A DNA stretch of 53,907 bases from Lentimicrobium sp. L6 (GCF_013166655.1 NZ_JABKCA010000032.1:1-53907); one strand, 5' to 3'; numbered from the stretch's first letter, positions 27,897 through 36,457 are shown. Made by a program: numbers and translations. The notes: a model not told the origin generated them from the letters alone.

Positions 27897-28307
27897 ATGC
27901 CAAGACGAAGAAGACTAAGAAAAGTTGTTGCTCCACCTAGTTTCAGAGGCTATAAACCTTATGGAAATAAGAAATCGAGCAAAATCCCAGTTGAACTATA
28001 TTACGAGGAATATGAAGCTATTAAACTAGCTGATTATGATTCTTTAAGTCAATTGGAGGCTTCAAAGATAATGGGAGTATCACGTCCTACTTTTGCAAGG
28101 ATTTATGCATCAGCAAGACAAAAAATAGCTATTGCCCTTACTGAAACAAGAGAAATCATCACAGTCTATGGCCATGCTGTTTTAGATAAAGACTGGTATC
28201 AATGCAAAAAATGCCATTCCAAGTTCTCCTTACCACCTCAAGCAGATCAGTTTCATTGCCCTCTATGTCAATCAGAGAATTTCCAATCCATTAACCCAGA
28301 AAAATAA
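27897..28307 (+). CDS. DUF134 HTH regulator with C-terminal zinc ribbon
   Basis: The 136-residue protein has the DUF134 start MPRRRRLRKV..PSFRGYKPYG. A sigma-like helix-turn-helix at about 46-75 contains LSQLEASKIMGVSRPTFARIY. The C-terminal tail has two CxxC pairs (Cys103/Cys106 and Cys121/Cys124), probably a zinc ribbon that many DUF134 proteins lack. DUF134 genes typically accompany NifX-like proteins, as here, where the NifX-like gene starts three bases after the stop. It is the likely local regulator, possibly acting at the palindrome in its own promoter. That link is an inference. Confidence 0.88.
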   Translation: MPRRRRLRKVVAPPSFRGYKPYGNKKSSKIPVELYYEEYEAIKLADYDSLSQLEASKIMGVSRPTFARIYASARQKIAIALTETREIITVYGHAVLDKDWYQCKKCHSKFSLPPQADQFHCPLCQSENFQSINPEK

Positions 28308-28310
28308 AAG

Positions 28311-28625
28311 ATGAAGACAGTAATTACAGCAAAAGAAAATCAGGAGGAATCAACATTTGATTTAAGATTTGGAAGAGGCGCTTATTTTTGCTTATTCGAC
28401 TCAGAAACTATGCAAATAGAGTTTCACAAGAATGAATTTGCGGAGGCTCAAGGTGGTGCTGGAACTAAAGCCGCAGAAAAAATGATAGCCTTAGGAGCAC
28501 AAAAGGTTATTTCTGGTGACTTTGGACCAAAAGCAAAAGAGTTATTAGAGAAGTTTAAAATTCAAATGGTCATTTTTGAAAATGATGAAATCACCATTGC
28601 AGAAATTATAAAGTTAATTTCATAA
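28311..28625 (+). CDS. NifX/NifB-type dinitrogenase FeMo-cofactor family protein
   Basis: The 104-residue protein carries the small NifX/NafY-like fold that carries metal-sulfur clusters in nitrogenase and Orange-protein systems. Visible family features are FDLRFGRGAYFCLFD, EFAEAQGGAGTKAAEKMIALGAQKVISGDFGPKA and an ILE/VAL-rich last strand. There are no nitrogenase structural genes nearby. With the two downstream ferredoxin-ATPases it matches the Orp-type gene set. It is cytoplasmic and co-transcribed with the DUF134 gene. Confidence 0.88.
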   Translation: MKTVITAKENQEESTFDLRFGRGAYFCLFDSETMQIEFHKNEFAEAQGGAGTKAAEKMIALGAQKVISGDFGPKAKELLEKFKIQMVIFENDEITIAEIIKLIS

Positions 28626-28645
28626 TTCATTTAAAAACAAACATT

Positions 28646-28876
28646 ATGCCTGGTTTTAACAGACAAGGGCCACCATTTGGTGATGGTAACCAAAGTGGTA
28701 AAAGAATGGGAAAATGCAATCCCAAAGATAGAAAGCCTAAAACTTCAGATGAAGATTGGGAACTTGAAAATGAAAAAATATCCAAGGTATTTGGAAAAAG
28801 AAACGGATTAGGCCGTGGAAAAGGTCAAAAAAAGCATCATCGCTTCCGCTACGATGACGCTTCTGCAGAAGACTAA
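28646..28876 (+). CDS. Small DUF5320-like protein
   Basis: The 76-residue protein opens MPGFNRQGPPFGDGNQSGKRMGKC. This recalls the MPxxDGTGPxGxGPxTGRGxGxC opening of DUF5320 proteins that accompany NifX-like genes in anaerobes. The rest is basic and glycine-rich with a single cysteine. The length and position in the cluster (20 bases after the nifX-like gene) support a real gene. The function is unknown, and the match is partial. Confidence 0.6.
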   Translation: MPGFNRQGPPFGDGNQSGKRMGKCNPKDRKPKTSDEDWELENEKISKVFGKRNGLGRGKGQKKHHRFRYDDASAED

Positions 28877-29033
28877 TTACATTATTTTGATTTCGAAACT
28901 TAACAAAAAGTCACTACTAACATAAGAAAAGTAAAAATCAATAAACACCATAAGATATTGTTGAAATAAAGACTTAGACTTTTAGTAGAAACCTTGTGAA
29001 AGCTTCATATTAGAATAGCTAATACAACATATT

Positions 29034-29906
29034 ATGCCTTTTAAAATAGCTGTGGCCAGCGGAAAAGGAGGAACGGGAAAAACGAGTATCTCGGTTCAGC
29101 TTTTTCACGCTCTTGGTAGAGTACACCCTAGTTTTTTAGTAGATTGCGATGTAGAAGAACCCAATGATGGTTTGTTTTTTCCAGATGCAAAAATCATAAG
29201 TACTGAGATCATCAATCAGCAAGTTGCCAATATCAACTCGGAAAATTGTACTTATTGCCAGAAATGTATTGAATATTGTGAATTTAATGCGATTACTGTT
29301 ATTCCACCAGTTGAATACACTAAAATAGATCCCAGCCTTTGTCATTCTTGTGGAGCTTGTCTCTATGTCTGTCAAGACCAAGCTATTTTTGAAACTGACT
29401 CTGAATTAGGTAAAATGAAAACCTATCACATAGAAGCCCAAAACTATCTTATAGAAGGGCTATTAAAAATTGGGTCACCCATGCAAACTAGCTTAATCAG
29501 AAGCCTAAAAAAGCTGACTCCTCAAAATTCTTCTATCATTATATATGATGCTCCTCCTGGAACCAGCTGTCCGGTGGTAGAAACCATAAGTGAATCCGAC
29601 TATATAGTTTTGGTAACAGAACCCACTCCTTTTGGTTTACACGATTTAAAACTAACGGTGGAATTGGTAAAAGAGTTGGATATTCCTTTTGGTATCATCG
29701 TTAATAAAGCAGGCCTTGGATTTGATAAAACCCATCAATATATCAAGGAAAAAAACATAGAACTATTAGCGGAAATACCCTTCTCAAAAACCTTTGCATC
29801 ACAGTATTCAAAAGGAGAACTGCTAAAGAAAGGTTCACATGAATTCGAAGACATTCTCTCTAATTTGAGCATTAAACTCATCAACAAAATGAATCAACAT
29901 GACTGA
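29034..29906 (+). CDS. MinD/Mrp-type P-loop ATPase with inserted ferredoxin domain (first)
   Basis: The 290-residue cytoplasmic protein has a deviant Walker A ASGKGGTGKTS at about 8-18 and a switch DCDVEEPNDG. Two [4Fe-4S] motifs are inserted into the ATPase: CTYCQKCIEYC and CHSCGACLYVC, each CxxCxxCxxxC. The rest of the MinD fold (DAPPGTSCPVVETI) is intact. Such paired ATPases occur in the Orp system and in Mrp-like Fe-S or metal-cluster carriers. The last eight bases overlap the start of the second ATPase, so translation is probably coupled. Confidence 0.9.
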   Translation: MPFKIAVASGKGGTGKTSISVQLFHALGRVHPSFLVDCDVEEPNDGLFFPDAKIISTEIINQQVANINSENCTYCQKCIEYCEFNAITVIPPVEYTKIDPSLCHSCGACLYVCQDQAIFETDSELGKMKTYHIEAQNYLIEGLLKIGSPMQTSLIRSLKKLTPQNSSIIIYDAPPGTSCPVVETISESDYIVLVTEPTPFGLHDLKLTVELVKELDIPFGIIVNKAGLGFDKTHQYIKEKNIELLAEIPFSKTFASQYSKGELLKKGSHEFEDILSNLSIKLINKMNQHD

Positions 29907-30765
29907 AATCACCATACTTAGCGGCAAAGGAGGCACTGGAAAGACCAGCGTTACAGCAGCTTTGGCTTCATTAGCTCAAAACACAGTATTTTGTGATTGT
30001 GATGTAGATGCTTCCGATTTACATTTGATTCTGAATCCCAATATTATTAATAAAGAAATATTTGAAGGAGCCTGGCTAGCAGAAATCAATACTGAAATCT
30101 GTAGTAATTGTGGATTATGTAAAGAATATTGTCGCTTCGATGCTATTCATATTAATGAAGAAAATCATTATCAAGTCAATCCATTTCAATGCGAAGGATG
30201 TAGATTATGTGAAAGAGTATGTCCAAGTAATGCCATCAAGTCGAGCCGAAGCATCAATAATTTTTGGTGTATTTCTGAAACTAGATTTGGCAATATGGTT
30301 CATGCGCATATGGGTGCAGGAGAGGAAAATTCATGAAAACTTGTGACGCAAGTTAGAAAACAAGCCAAAGAATTAGCAAAAAAGCACAAAAATAACATCA
30401 TCCTCAATGATGGCCCTCCAGGAATCGGCTGCCCTGTAATTTCATCACTTTCAGCAACACATCTTGTTCTTCTCGTCATAGAACCTAGTAATTCTGGCAT
30501 CCATGACATTAAAAGACTAATCTCACTTGTTAGAGATTTTAAGATTCCTATGAAAGCTATCATTAATAAATATGATATCAATATAGAAAAATCGAAGGAG
30601 CTAAAGGAGTATTTAACCCAAGAGAACATAGAATTAATGGCGCAAATAAAGTTTGACGAGCAATTTACAGAAGCCATGGTTCAGGAACAAAGCATTATAG
30701 AATTTGCCCCCGAATCGGAAACCTCTATAAAGCTAATAGAAGTTTGGAAAAAATTGATAGCATAA
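29899..30765 (+). pseudogene. MinD/Mrp-type ferredoxin ATPase (second), interrupted by an in-frame TGA
   Basis: Read through, this is a full-length 288-residue paralogue of the preceding ATPase. Walker A is SGKGGTGKTS, the switch is DCDVDASD, and the two clusters are CSNCGLCKEYC and CEGCRLCERVC. They are followed by ETRFGNMVHAHMGAGEENS and, after the stop, KLVTQVRKQAKELAKK and NDGPPGIGCPV. The TGA is at 30334-30336 (codon 146), and both halves stay in the same frame. In relatives the position after EENS is Gly, so the change looks like GGA to TGA. It may be a recent nonsense mutation, a sequencing error, or a read-through codon. The downstream half could only restart poorly, at GTG 30343. I call it a pseudogene provisionally. 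Confidence 0.8.
30334..30336 (+). other. In-frame TGA inside the second ferredoxin ATPase
   Basis: Both flanks code in the same frame for one continuous conserved protein (GEENS, stop, KLVTQVR). No frame change and no loss of conserved residues is seen on either side. Confidence 0.85.
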
Positions 30766-30766
30766 A

Positions 30767-30791
30767 AAAAGCCAGCATAGAGCTGGCTTTT
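30767..30791. terminator. Bidirectional terminator
   Basis: AAAAGCCAGC pairs with GCTGGCTTTT around a short loop. It serves the ATPase cluster (plus) and the M6 peptidase gene (minus), whose stop is 20 bases away. Confidence 0.85.
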
Positions 30792-30810
30792 CTATATTAT
30801 TTATCTCCAC

Positions 30811-33420
30811 TTATTCTTTTACAAACTTACGAGTCGTTTTTCCATCGAGTTTAATGATATAAACTCCAGAATTCCATTTTGAGATATCTAGATCTACAGA
30901 ATTATCTTTAATAGAATCGTTTAATTCCCATATAAGTCTACCATAAATATCAAATACTTGCAAGCTGTGAATATTAGAGATATTTTCTAGCCTTATTTGA
31001 TGATTTGCTGGGTTTGGCGAAATCACCATTTCATCTTCAATCAAATTCTCTTCCAATCCAACATTGGGAGCAATAACAATATTATCTAGATATAAATTAT
31101 TTCCTAACTGACTGTAGGTCTCAAACATCACTCGTACACTCTCAAAACCCAAGTAGGCATTTAAATTTAAGGTTAAGCATTCGGCTCCATAGCCATGACC
31201 ACACCAATCATCGGATAATGCAGGAATAAACTCCTCCTCTATTCTTGGGGCGGTGGAAAAGCTTCCTGTTCCATCATCACCACCTTCAAAGATTCTTTCC
31301 CAAGAAGCTCCACAGTCTACTGAAACATAAACAATCAAAGAATCGGAAAAGTTCTGCATATATTTGGCATAAGCATATTCAAATTGTAAATCCATATTTG
31401 AATAAGAAGTAAAATCAAAGGGAGGAGTCACCAAACCATCTCTATCACCTACGGTATAGTTTTTTCTAATTTGCATTCCGGCAGCCAAGGCACTTCCGTT
31501 ACCATTAACAGGCATGGTTTTCCAGCCTATTTGTCCATCAGGATTTAAAACATAAAAGGATTTTGAATTTAAATTGCCCTCCTCAAATTGCGCCATAAAA
31601 GGCAATTCTGCGCTGGTAAATTGAATATAATCGTTTTTAGTCACATCAGAATTTCCATATTCATTATCTATACTCAAAGACACGGAGTAATTCTGCTCGC
31701 TATTAAAAACCACTTTAGGACTTGAAGAATTAGCATCTGTGCCGTCCATAAAAGCAACATCATCAGGTGTAAAATTCCATTGATAATCCTCAGGTAATCC
31801 AGCAGATTTATCACTAAAGGTTACGACCTGATTTGGACAGATAATGGTAGCATCCGCTTCAAAATTAGCTAAGGGTTCACCTGGCATATTCACAAAAAAG
31901 CTGATGGTTTCCCCTGCAGAAGATACCTCGGTGATTTCAATTCCTCCGAAATCATTATTAGTTAAAAATAGTCTAGGATCGGTTTCATTGGTTAAAGCAG
32001 TTCTATCGGTTTCAAGGCTTAAATGAGCTTGACCAGTAGATCCATTTACTGTTGGTGTTCCCCCTTTTCTATATAGATATACTTCATCTGGAGGGCCACT
32101 TGCATTTCCTTGTCCTTCCATGCTACCATCAATACGATAAACCAGCAGTCCACTTCCTGGAAGCTGAGATTCAAAGGTTCCTTCTTTTTTTCTATACTCC
32201 AATACAAAGTATTGCCAATTGTGATTTGGGGAGGCTATTTTAAAAACATTATTCTCAGCTTGATCTAAAGAGTTTAAAGTATAATATCCAGATTCAGTGA
32301 TTTCTGGAATCTCATCAATCCAACCGCCATAAATATGTTTCATATACGCACCCATAGATTGTGGAGGGTTTTGATTTTGCTCCATCACATCCCAGCGACC
32401 TACTGGGGTAAAGTTATCTTGGTTATAATGATACAAATCAGGGGCACCAAGGGAATGATACATTTCATGACAAAGAACACCTACTCCACTGGCATTAAGA
32501 CTAGACTCCAACTGGAAATTAAAATCCCAAACTTGTTTTCCATTGATATAAGCATCTTCGCCATATAATGACCAACGGTGAGGCCATAATAAATCAGCCC
32601 AAGCTCCTGGTCCACCCTTTACAATAAAACAAACATTGTCCACTCTATTATCATTATTATAATCCAAATCTAAATCTTCTGGCACTTCATCAGCAATATA
32701 TTCTACTGCATTCTTCAATAACAGAAACTCTCTTTCTGACCTTTGACCATCTGAATAACCTTCTGGATTGTTTACAGCATGATAGGGCTCATAATAATTT
32801 CTATTGTGCTCGTCCACATAACTAATTACCATATTATCTTCTGGAATAGGATATGCAGTTGATGTTAAAAACAAGCTGCCATAGCTCACCATCTGAAAAT
32901 AATTGAACATACTATTATAGTCTTCTTCATTATTATTGAACATACTCAAATATAGAGAAGTGTCAATATTGAAATCACTTTGATCTGCAAATCTGATATA
33001 AACCACCAGATTATTCAAATTTCCTTCGGCATCAGCTATCGATTTTGTTATACCAGCCTTTTGCTCCATTTCTTTGGTTTGAGCAAGAAAAGATAATCTA
33101 ATTTTCTCCATTTTACTAGAGGGAATATTGATTCCAGGATATAATCCCACCTGGCTAGGCTCCACTTGTCCAACTCTAAAACTACTGGCTACCAATTCAT
33201 CACCTTGTAAAATGGCATAGGCTAAATAACCCTCCTCATTCAATAAAAGGGTATAACCTTGTTCATCGTGTATCCAGTTATAAAATTCATCGCCTGTGGC
33301 AAAAGCAGTGATTGTAGTTCCGTCGGCTTGGTTAATAGTTACTGGAACTTTATTTAGCCAAGCAGCCCATAATGGCATGATGATAATACTTAGCAGAAAT
33401 AATGATAATACTCGTTTCAT
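30811..33420 (-). CDS. M6-family secreted metalloprotease with PKD, MAM-like and T9SS domains
   Basis: The 869-residue protein has a signal peptide (1-19). The M6 (immune inhibitor A-like) catalytic domain spans about 95-500. Its zinc motif is HEMYHSLGAPDLYHY with His318, Glu319 and His322, and it has VCFIVKGGPGAW. A PKD-like domain (about 515-605, EADATIICPNQVVTFSDKS..PEDYQWNF) follows, then a MAM-like jelly-roll (about 610-790) with SVDCGASWERIFEG. The tail SPNPANHQI to KFVKE is a type A T9SS sorting domain. It should degrade extracellular protein. It has its own promoter and terminator. Confidence 0.92.
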   Translation of the reverse strand: MKRVLSLFLLSIIIMPLWAAWLNKVPVTINQADGTTITAFATGDEFYNWIHDEQGYTLLLNEEGYLAYAILQGDELVASSFRVGQVEPSQVGLYPGINIPSSKMEKIRLSFLAQTKEMEQKAGITKSIADAEGNLNNLVVYIRFADQSDFNIDTSLYLSMFNNNEEDYNSMFNYFQMVSYGSLFLTSTAYPIPEDNMVISYVDEHNRNYYEPYHAVNNPEGYSDGQRSEREFLLLKNAVEYIADEVPEDLDLDYNNDNRVDNVCFIVKGGPGAWADLLWPHRWSLYGEDAYINGKQVWDFNFQLESSLNASGVGVLCHEMYHSLGAPDLYHYNQDNFTPVGRWDVMEQNQNPPQSMGAYMKHIYGGWIDEIPEITESGYYTLNSLDQAENNVFKIASPNHNWQYFVLEYRKKEGTFESQLPGSGLLVYRIDGSMEGQGNASGPPDEVYLYRKGGTPTVNGSTGQAHLSLETDRTALTNETDPRLFLTNNDFGGIEITEVSSAGETISFFVNMPGEPLANFEADATIICPNQVVTFSDKSAGLPEDYQWNFTPDDVAFMDGTDANSSSPKVVFNSEQNYSVSLSIDNEYGNSDVTKNDYIQFTSAELPFMAQFEEGNLNSKSFYVLNPDGQIGWKTMPVNGNGSALAAGMQIRKNYTVGDRDGLVTPPFDFTSYSNMDLQFEYAYAKYMQNFSDSLIVYVSVDCGASWERIFEGGDDGTGSFSTAPRIEEEFIPALSDDWCGHGYGAECLTLNLNAYLGFESVRVMFETYSQLGNNLYLDNIVIAPNVGLEENLIEDEMVISPNPANHQIRLENISNIHSLQVFDIYGRLIWELNDSIKDNSVDLDISKWNSGVYIIKLDGKTTRKFVKE

Positions 33421-33452
33421 AGTATAATGATTAATTGATGTGTGTTGAAAGG

Positions 33453-33460
33453 CAAATATA
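33453..33460 (-). promoter_or_regulatory. -7 element of the M6 protease gene
   Basis: Minus-strand TATATTTG (TAnnTTTG) lies 32 bases upstream of the start at 33420. Confidence 0.6.
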
Positions 33461-33519
33461 TTAGAAATAATGAAACCTTGAGGTATAATTATTTACCTAA
33501 GATTGATAAGGAAATAGAC

Positions 33520-34041
33520 CTATAAATTGGGGTTTATTATTGCATACCGATGTTCATCTATGATTTTACCATTTTTAAAAATAGCTTTCTCAAAAATAGC
33601 TTCTTTATGGTAGCCACATTTTTCTAATACACGCATAGAAGCTTTATTATGATCGTAGATGCCAGTGTCAATTCTAATGAGGTTTAAGATACTGAAGCCA
33701 TAATCAGTAATTAATGTTACTGCTCTAGTTGTCAAACCCATTCCCCAATAGGATTCACCAATGAAATAGCCAATTTCAGCTGATTTTCTATAAACATCTT
33801 GCCCTTGATGCAAACCAATGTTTCCAATATAATGCCCCTCAAATTCGATGGCAAAAATACTTGGAGGAATCCTTTTTTGTGCATTTTTTATAAACATTGC
33901 GGCATCCTCTTTGGTATAAGGATGAGGAAAACCATCGCGGAGATTACTAGCTATTTTAGCATTATTAGCTATAGCAGTAATGATAGCAACATCCTCTTCC
34001 CTAAATTCCCTAAGTGTGACTATTCCATCAGATAATTCCAT
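33520..34041 (-). CDS. GNAT acetyltransferase, RimJ/RimL type
   Basis: The 173-residue cytoplasmic protein has the GNAT pattern: VTLREFREEDVAIITAIANN, EIGYFIGESYWGMGLTTRAVTLI (acetyl-CoA loop) and RIDTGIYDHNKASMRVLEKCGYHKEA. The RimJ/RimL-like set acetylates protein N-termini or small amines. The substrate here is unknown. It starts 11 bases after the TfoX-like gene and is probably co-transcribed. Confidence 0.88.
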   Translation of the reverse strand: MELSDGIVTLREFREEDVAIITAIANNAKIASNLRDGFPHPYTKEDAAMFIKNAQKRIPPSIFAIEFEGHYIGNIGLHQGQDVYRKSAEIGYFIGESYWGMGLTTRAVTLITDYGFSILNLIRIDTGIYDHNKASMRVLEKCGYHKEAIFEKAIFKNGKIIDEHRYAIINPNL

Positions 34042-34052
34042 TATTTATGATA

Positions 34053-34316
34053 TTAACTCTTATTCAAGGTTTGAAAAAATAACTTTAAATCTTTCTTTCT
34101 CTCTCTGGGTAAATCATGCCAACGAATATTTTGTATAGCCCCTTCAATAGCATACAACATATTAATACATACCCCTTCACTATCAATTGTTGCTATTTTT
34201 ATGATTGCATTTTCACTGCCTAAAGCTATTAAATCTCCAGCTGTATTCACTTCTACATGATGGAGCTTTTGAGCTAATATTTTAGCAATATTTGGGAGCT
34301 TTATTAATGAATCCAT
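34053..34316 (-). CDS. TfoX C-terminal-domain protein
   Basis: The 87-residue protein matches the C-terminal half of TfoX/Sxy alone: LPNIAKILAQKLHHVEVNTAGDLIALGSENAI and NMLYAIEGAIQNIRWHDLPRERKKDLKLFF. TfoX regulates competence in gammaproteobacteria, but the stand-alone C-terminal domain (a helix-hairpin-helix-like fold) is widespread and its role is unknown. It heads a two-gene operon with the GNAT gene. Confidence 0.85.
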   Translation of the reverse strand: MDSLIKLPNIAKILAQKLHHVEVNTAGDLIALGSENAIIKIATIDSEGVCINMLYAIEGAIQNIRWHDLPRERKKDLKLFFQTLNKS

Positions 34317-34408
34317 GTGTTTATAATTTGTGTAAAGTTATGATTTTTCATAAAACGATTAGATTTCTATTTGCAAGATTTTAACTATTCTAAAAGCCTT
34401 ATTTGCAG

Positions 34409-34416
34409 TATATTTG
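34409..34416 (+). promoter_or_regulatory. -7 element of the DUF2780-like gene
   Basis: TATATTTG (TAnnTTTG) lies 31 bases upstream of the start at 34448. Confidence 0.55.
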
Positions 34417-34447
34417 CAACTCTAAAATTAACAAAAACTAAAAACAA

Positions 34448-34909
34448 ATGAAAAAAGGAATTTTACTAAGCTTATTATTTGTATCTATTTTTACCATGGG
34501 CAGTTTTGCACAATTTGATTTAGCTTCAAAGACAAAAGACGCTGGAAACCTAGTAGAAAATATCATGTCGGAGACTGGTGTTAACAAGGAACAAGCCATG
34601 GGTGGTGCAGGTGCATTATTCGAAATGGCAGAAGGAAAAATGAATGCTGGTGACTTTAAAGACCTTGCTAATGCCGTACCAGATATGCAAGGATATTTAG
34701 ATGCTGTACCATCTTTGAGTGGTGGAAATACTAGTTTATTGAGTTCAGCTGCCACAACACTTACCGGCATGCCTAAGGTTCAAGCACAATTTGAGAAATT
34801 AGGAATAGGCGCCGACAAAGTAGCTTTGTTTACTCCAGTTATTGTAAATTATGTGGAGAAAAAAGGTGGTAAATTATTAGGTGGTAAATTATTGAATGCT
34901 TTGAAATAG
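34448..34909 (+). CDS. DUF2780-like secreted protein
   Basis: The 153-residue protein has a signal peptide (1 to about 21, SFAQ). The DUF2780 pattern (VENIMSETGVNKEQAMGGAGALFEMA, AVPDMQGYLDAVPSL, VQAQFEKLGIGADKVALFTPVIVNYVEKKGG) is mostly alpha-helical with gly/ala-rich turns. The family, sometimes called VcgC/VcgE, has no assigned function. It is probably periplasmic, monocistronic, and followed by a strong terminator. Confidence 0.82.
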   Translation: MKKGILLSLLFVSIFTMGSFAQFDLASKTKDAGNLVENIMSETGVNKEQAMGGAGALFEMAEGKMNAGDFKDLANAVPDMQGYLDAVPSLSGGNTSLLSSAATTLTGMPKVQAQFEKLGIGADKVALFTPVIVNYVEKKGGKLLGGKLLNALK

Positions 34910-34948
34910 TATTCTATTGAAAATATGATTCAGGATTTTGTCCTGTTT

Positions 34949-34983
34949 AAAAAAGCGAAATTCTAATGGAATTTCGCTTTTTA
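34949..34983 (+). terminator. Rho-independent terminator
   Basis: AAAAAGCGAAATTC pairs with its complement around a five-base loop, with a T tail, 40 bases past the DUF2780-like gene. Confidence 0.88.
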
Positions 34984-35387
34984 TTGTGGGCTGTGATTTG
35001 CTTTCCTTAGATCTATTGTTAAATAGAACGGTTCTCTGTACCTAAAGTTTATTATTAGTATCCCAATTTTATAAAAAGAGCGGCACTTTGTTCCTTGGAA
35101 ATAGGTAAATACTGATGGCTAATCAAAATGTATCTTAAGTTCCTTTCAATCTTAAAGCCACATTAATAATGTATCGGTATTTACAAAAGGTAAACCAAAA
35201 TGGTTAAAGGCTCAAATGTCTTACATATACTATCATTTCTAGGCTTAAATCAAAGTGTATCCCCTACGGGGAAGAAAAAAAACATGTGCTAAGTTTTATA
35301 CAAAGCCTTAACCGCTACGCGGTAAACCGATAGATTTAAATCCATATTAGTATTAAATATAGTAAAATATGAAATGGTGTTAAAAAT
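34984..35387. repeat. Non-coding stretch with two matched mini-hairpins
   Basis: No gene is visible. It contains CCCCTACGGGG (35261-35271) and CCGCTACGCGG (35312-35322). Both are 4-bp stems closed by TAC, 51 bases apart, in similar TTAA/GTAAACC-rich surroundings. They look like degenerate copies of one short intergenic repeat. Nothing else was recognised. Confidence 0.45.
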
Positions 35388-35415
35388 AAAAAGCCCCTCC
35401 AAAATTGGAAGGGCT
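35388..35415 (-). terminator. Terminator of the VPLNNW protein gene
   Basis: On the minus strand an AGCCCTTCC / GGAGGGGCT hairpin is followed by a T run. The 28 bases are identical to those at 37236-37263. Confidence 0.85.
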
Positions 35416-35443
35416 CATCAACAGTATTTCAATTTCAATCATT

Positions 35444-36196
35444 CTAATTTATCATTTTCACTCTCACTAAAGTAAAGCCAATAATTAGCATTCCACCAAT
35501 AATCAAGGCCCAATTATTAAGAGGGACACTTGGAGAAGCATCTTCTCCATAAATAGCAAATGAAGAATTATAAGCTGAATAAATAGGCCAAACAGTACTT
35601 CCAGCTCCCCATGTTGGTGGATAAGTACCACCTGTCAAACCATCTGGGTCTTGAACATGCAATTCGTTTCCAATTTGTGTTCCATCAGCAAATCCCCAAA
35701 AAAGTTGTCCATATAAACCAAAAGCCATATTTGGCATCACACTAATCCAATAATCACCCGCAGGCAAATACATTGGGCTATTTAAAGTGATTGAATATAA
35801 TCCTGCACTTTCTGTAAAAGATAAATTATCTGCTACAGCAAAAGGCACTGCAGCTGGAAGTCCGCCATCATTTTCATATATTTCAATAATAAAAGTCACA
35901 TCCGGAAAAGATGGAACGGCTATAGATGGTGTAGCTAAAATCTCGACCCGCGAAACATCCCATCCAGGTCCTGATGGAACTGTAAAGTCATCAGCTGCTT
36001 GCAAACGACTGTCTCCAAAATCAGGAAATTGCTGCGAGGCAACTGCAGTTACCCAAGGAGCTAATTGATCATAGAGTGCAACTTCTTTTGTGTTGTTTAC
36101 AAACACTGATCCATCTCCTAAAACTGATGTTTTAATCTGAGCTGATACCATAGCTGCCAAAGTAAAAGATAAAAGTAATAAAGTAAATTTTCTCAT
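35444..36196 (-). CDS. Secreted protein with VPLNNW-type C-terminal anchor
   Basis: The 250-residue protein has a signal peptide (1-19, MVSAQ) and a beta-rich body with FGDSRLQAADDFTVPSGPGWDVSRVEI, a shape common in exported PEP-CTERM-like proteins. It ends SVPLNNWALIIGGMLIIGFTLVRVKMIN: a VPLxNW motif, one transmembrane helix and a basic tail. Such tripartite ends are recognised by exosortase/archaeosortase-type systems. The 428-residue protein of the glycan locus ends in VPLSNW in the same way. The function of the body is unknown. It stands alone with its own terminator. Confidence 0.75.
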   Translation of the reverse strand: MRKFTLLLLSFTLAAMVSAQIKTSVLGDGSVFVNNTKEVALYDQLAPWVTAVASQQFPDFGDSRLQAADDFTVPSGPGWDVSRVEILATPSIAVPSFPDVTFIIEIYENDGGLPAAVPFAVADNLSFTESAGLYSITLNSPMYLPAGDYWISVMPNMAFGLYGQLFWGFADGTQIGNELHVQDPDGLTGGTYPPTWGAGSTVWPIYSAYNSSFAIYGEDASPSVPLNNWALIIGGMLIIGFTLVRVKMIN

Positions 36197-36331
36197 ATAA
36201 ATAGGTTTTTGTTAAAGTAAATTAGTTGTAATTTTTATAAGTGTAAAAATATGAGTTTAGAAAATAGACAGACAGTTAAACTAATGTTATAATTTTTAAT
36301 TATCAAAGCATTAGCGTCCTAAATAATTATT

Positions 36332-36447
36332 AAAGATTCCTCACTACGCATCGGAATGACGACTATTTTAGCAAACCCCTTCCTTCTCTCTGATGTATTC
36401 TAATGTGCTGTCATTTTGAATGTAATGCAATGAAGTGAAGAATCTTT
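36332..36447. repeat. REP/MITE-like inverted pair
   Basis: The left arm AAAGATTCCTCACT...GGAATGAC (36332-36360) and the right arm GTCATTTTGAA...AGTGAAGAATCTTT (36410-36447) are imperfect inverted complements around a ~50-base centre. Elements of this look are dispersed in many Bacteroidota genomes. Confidence 0.6.
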
Positions 36448-36457
36448 CTTTATATGA

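Noticed and set aside
30334-30336. TGA as selenocysteine or as glycine by a reassigned code
   Set aside because: The position is Gly in relatives as I recall them, not Cys, so Sec is unlikely. A code with TGA for Gly is known only from other lineages, and the first ATPase gene in the same cluster ends at a TGA in an ordinary overlap with the next gene.
30343-30765. Separate gene starting at GTG 30343
   Set aside because: It is in the same frame as the upstream part and completes a single ATPase. It lacks a start region of its own and carries only the C-terminal half of the fold.
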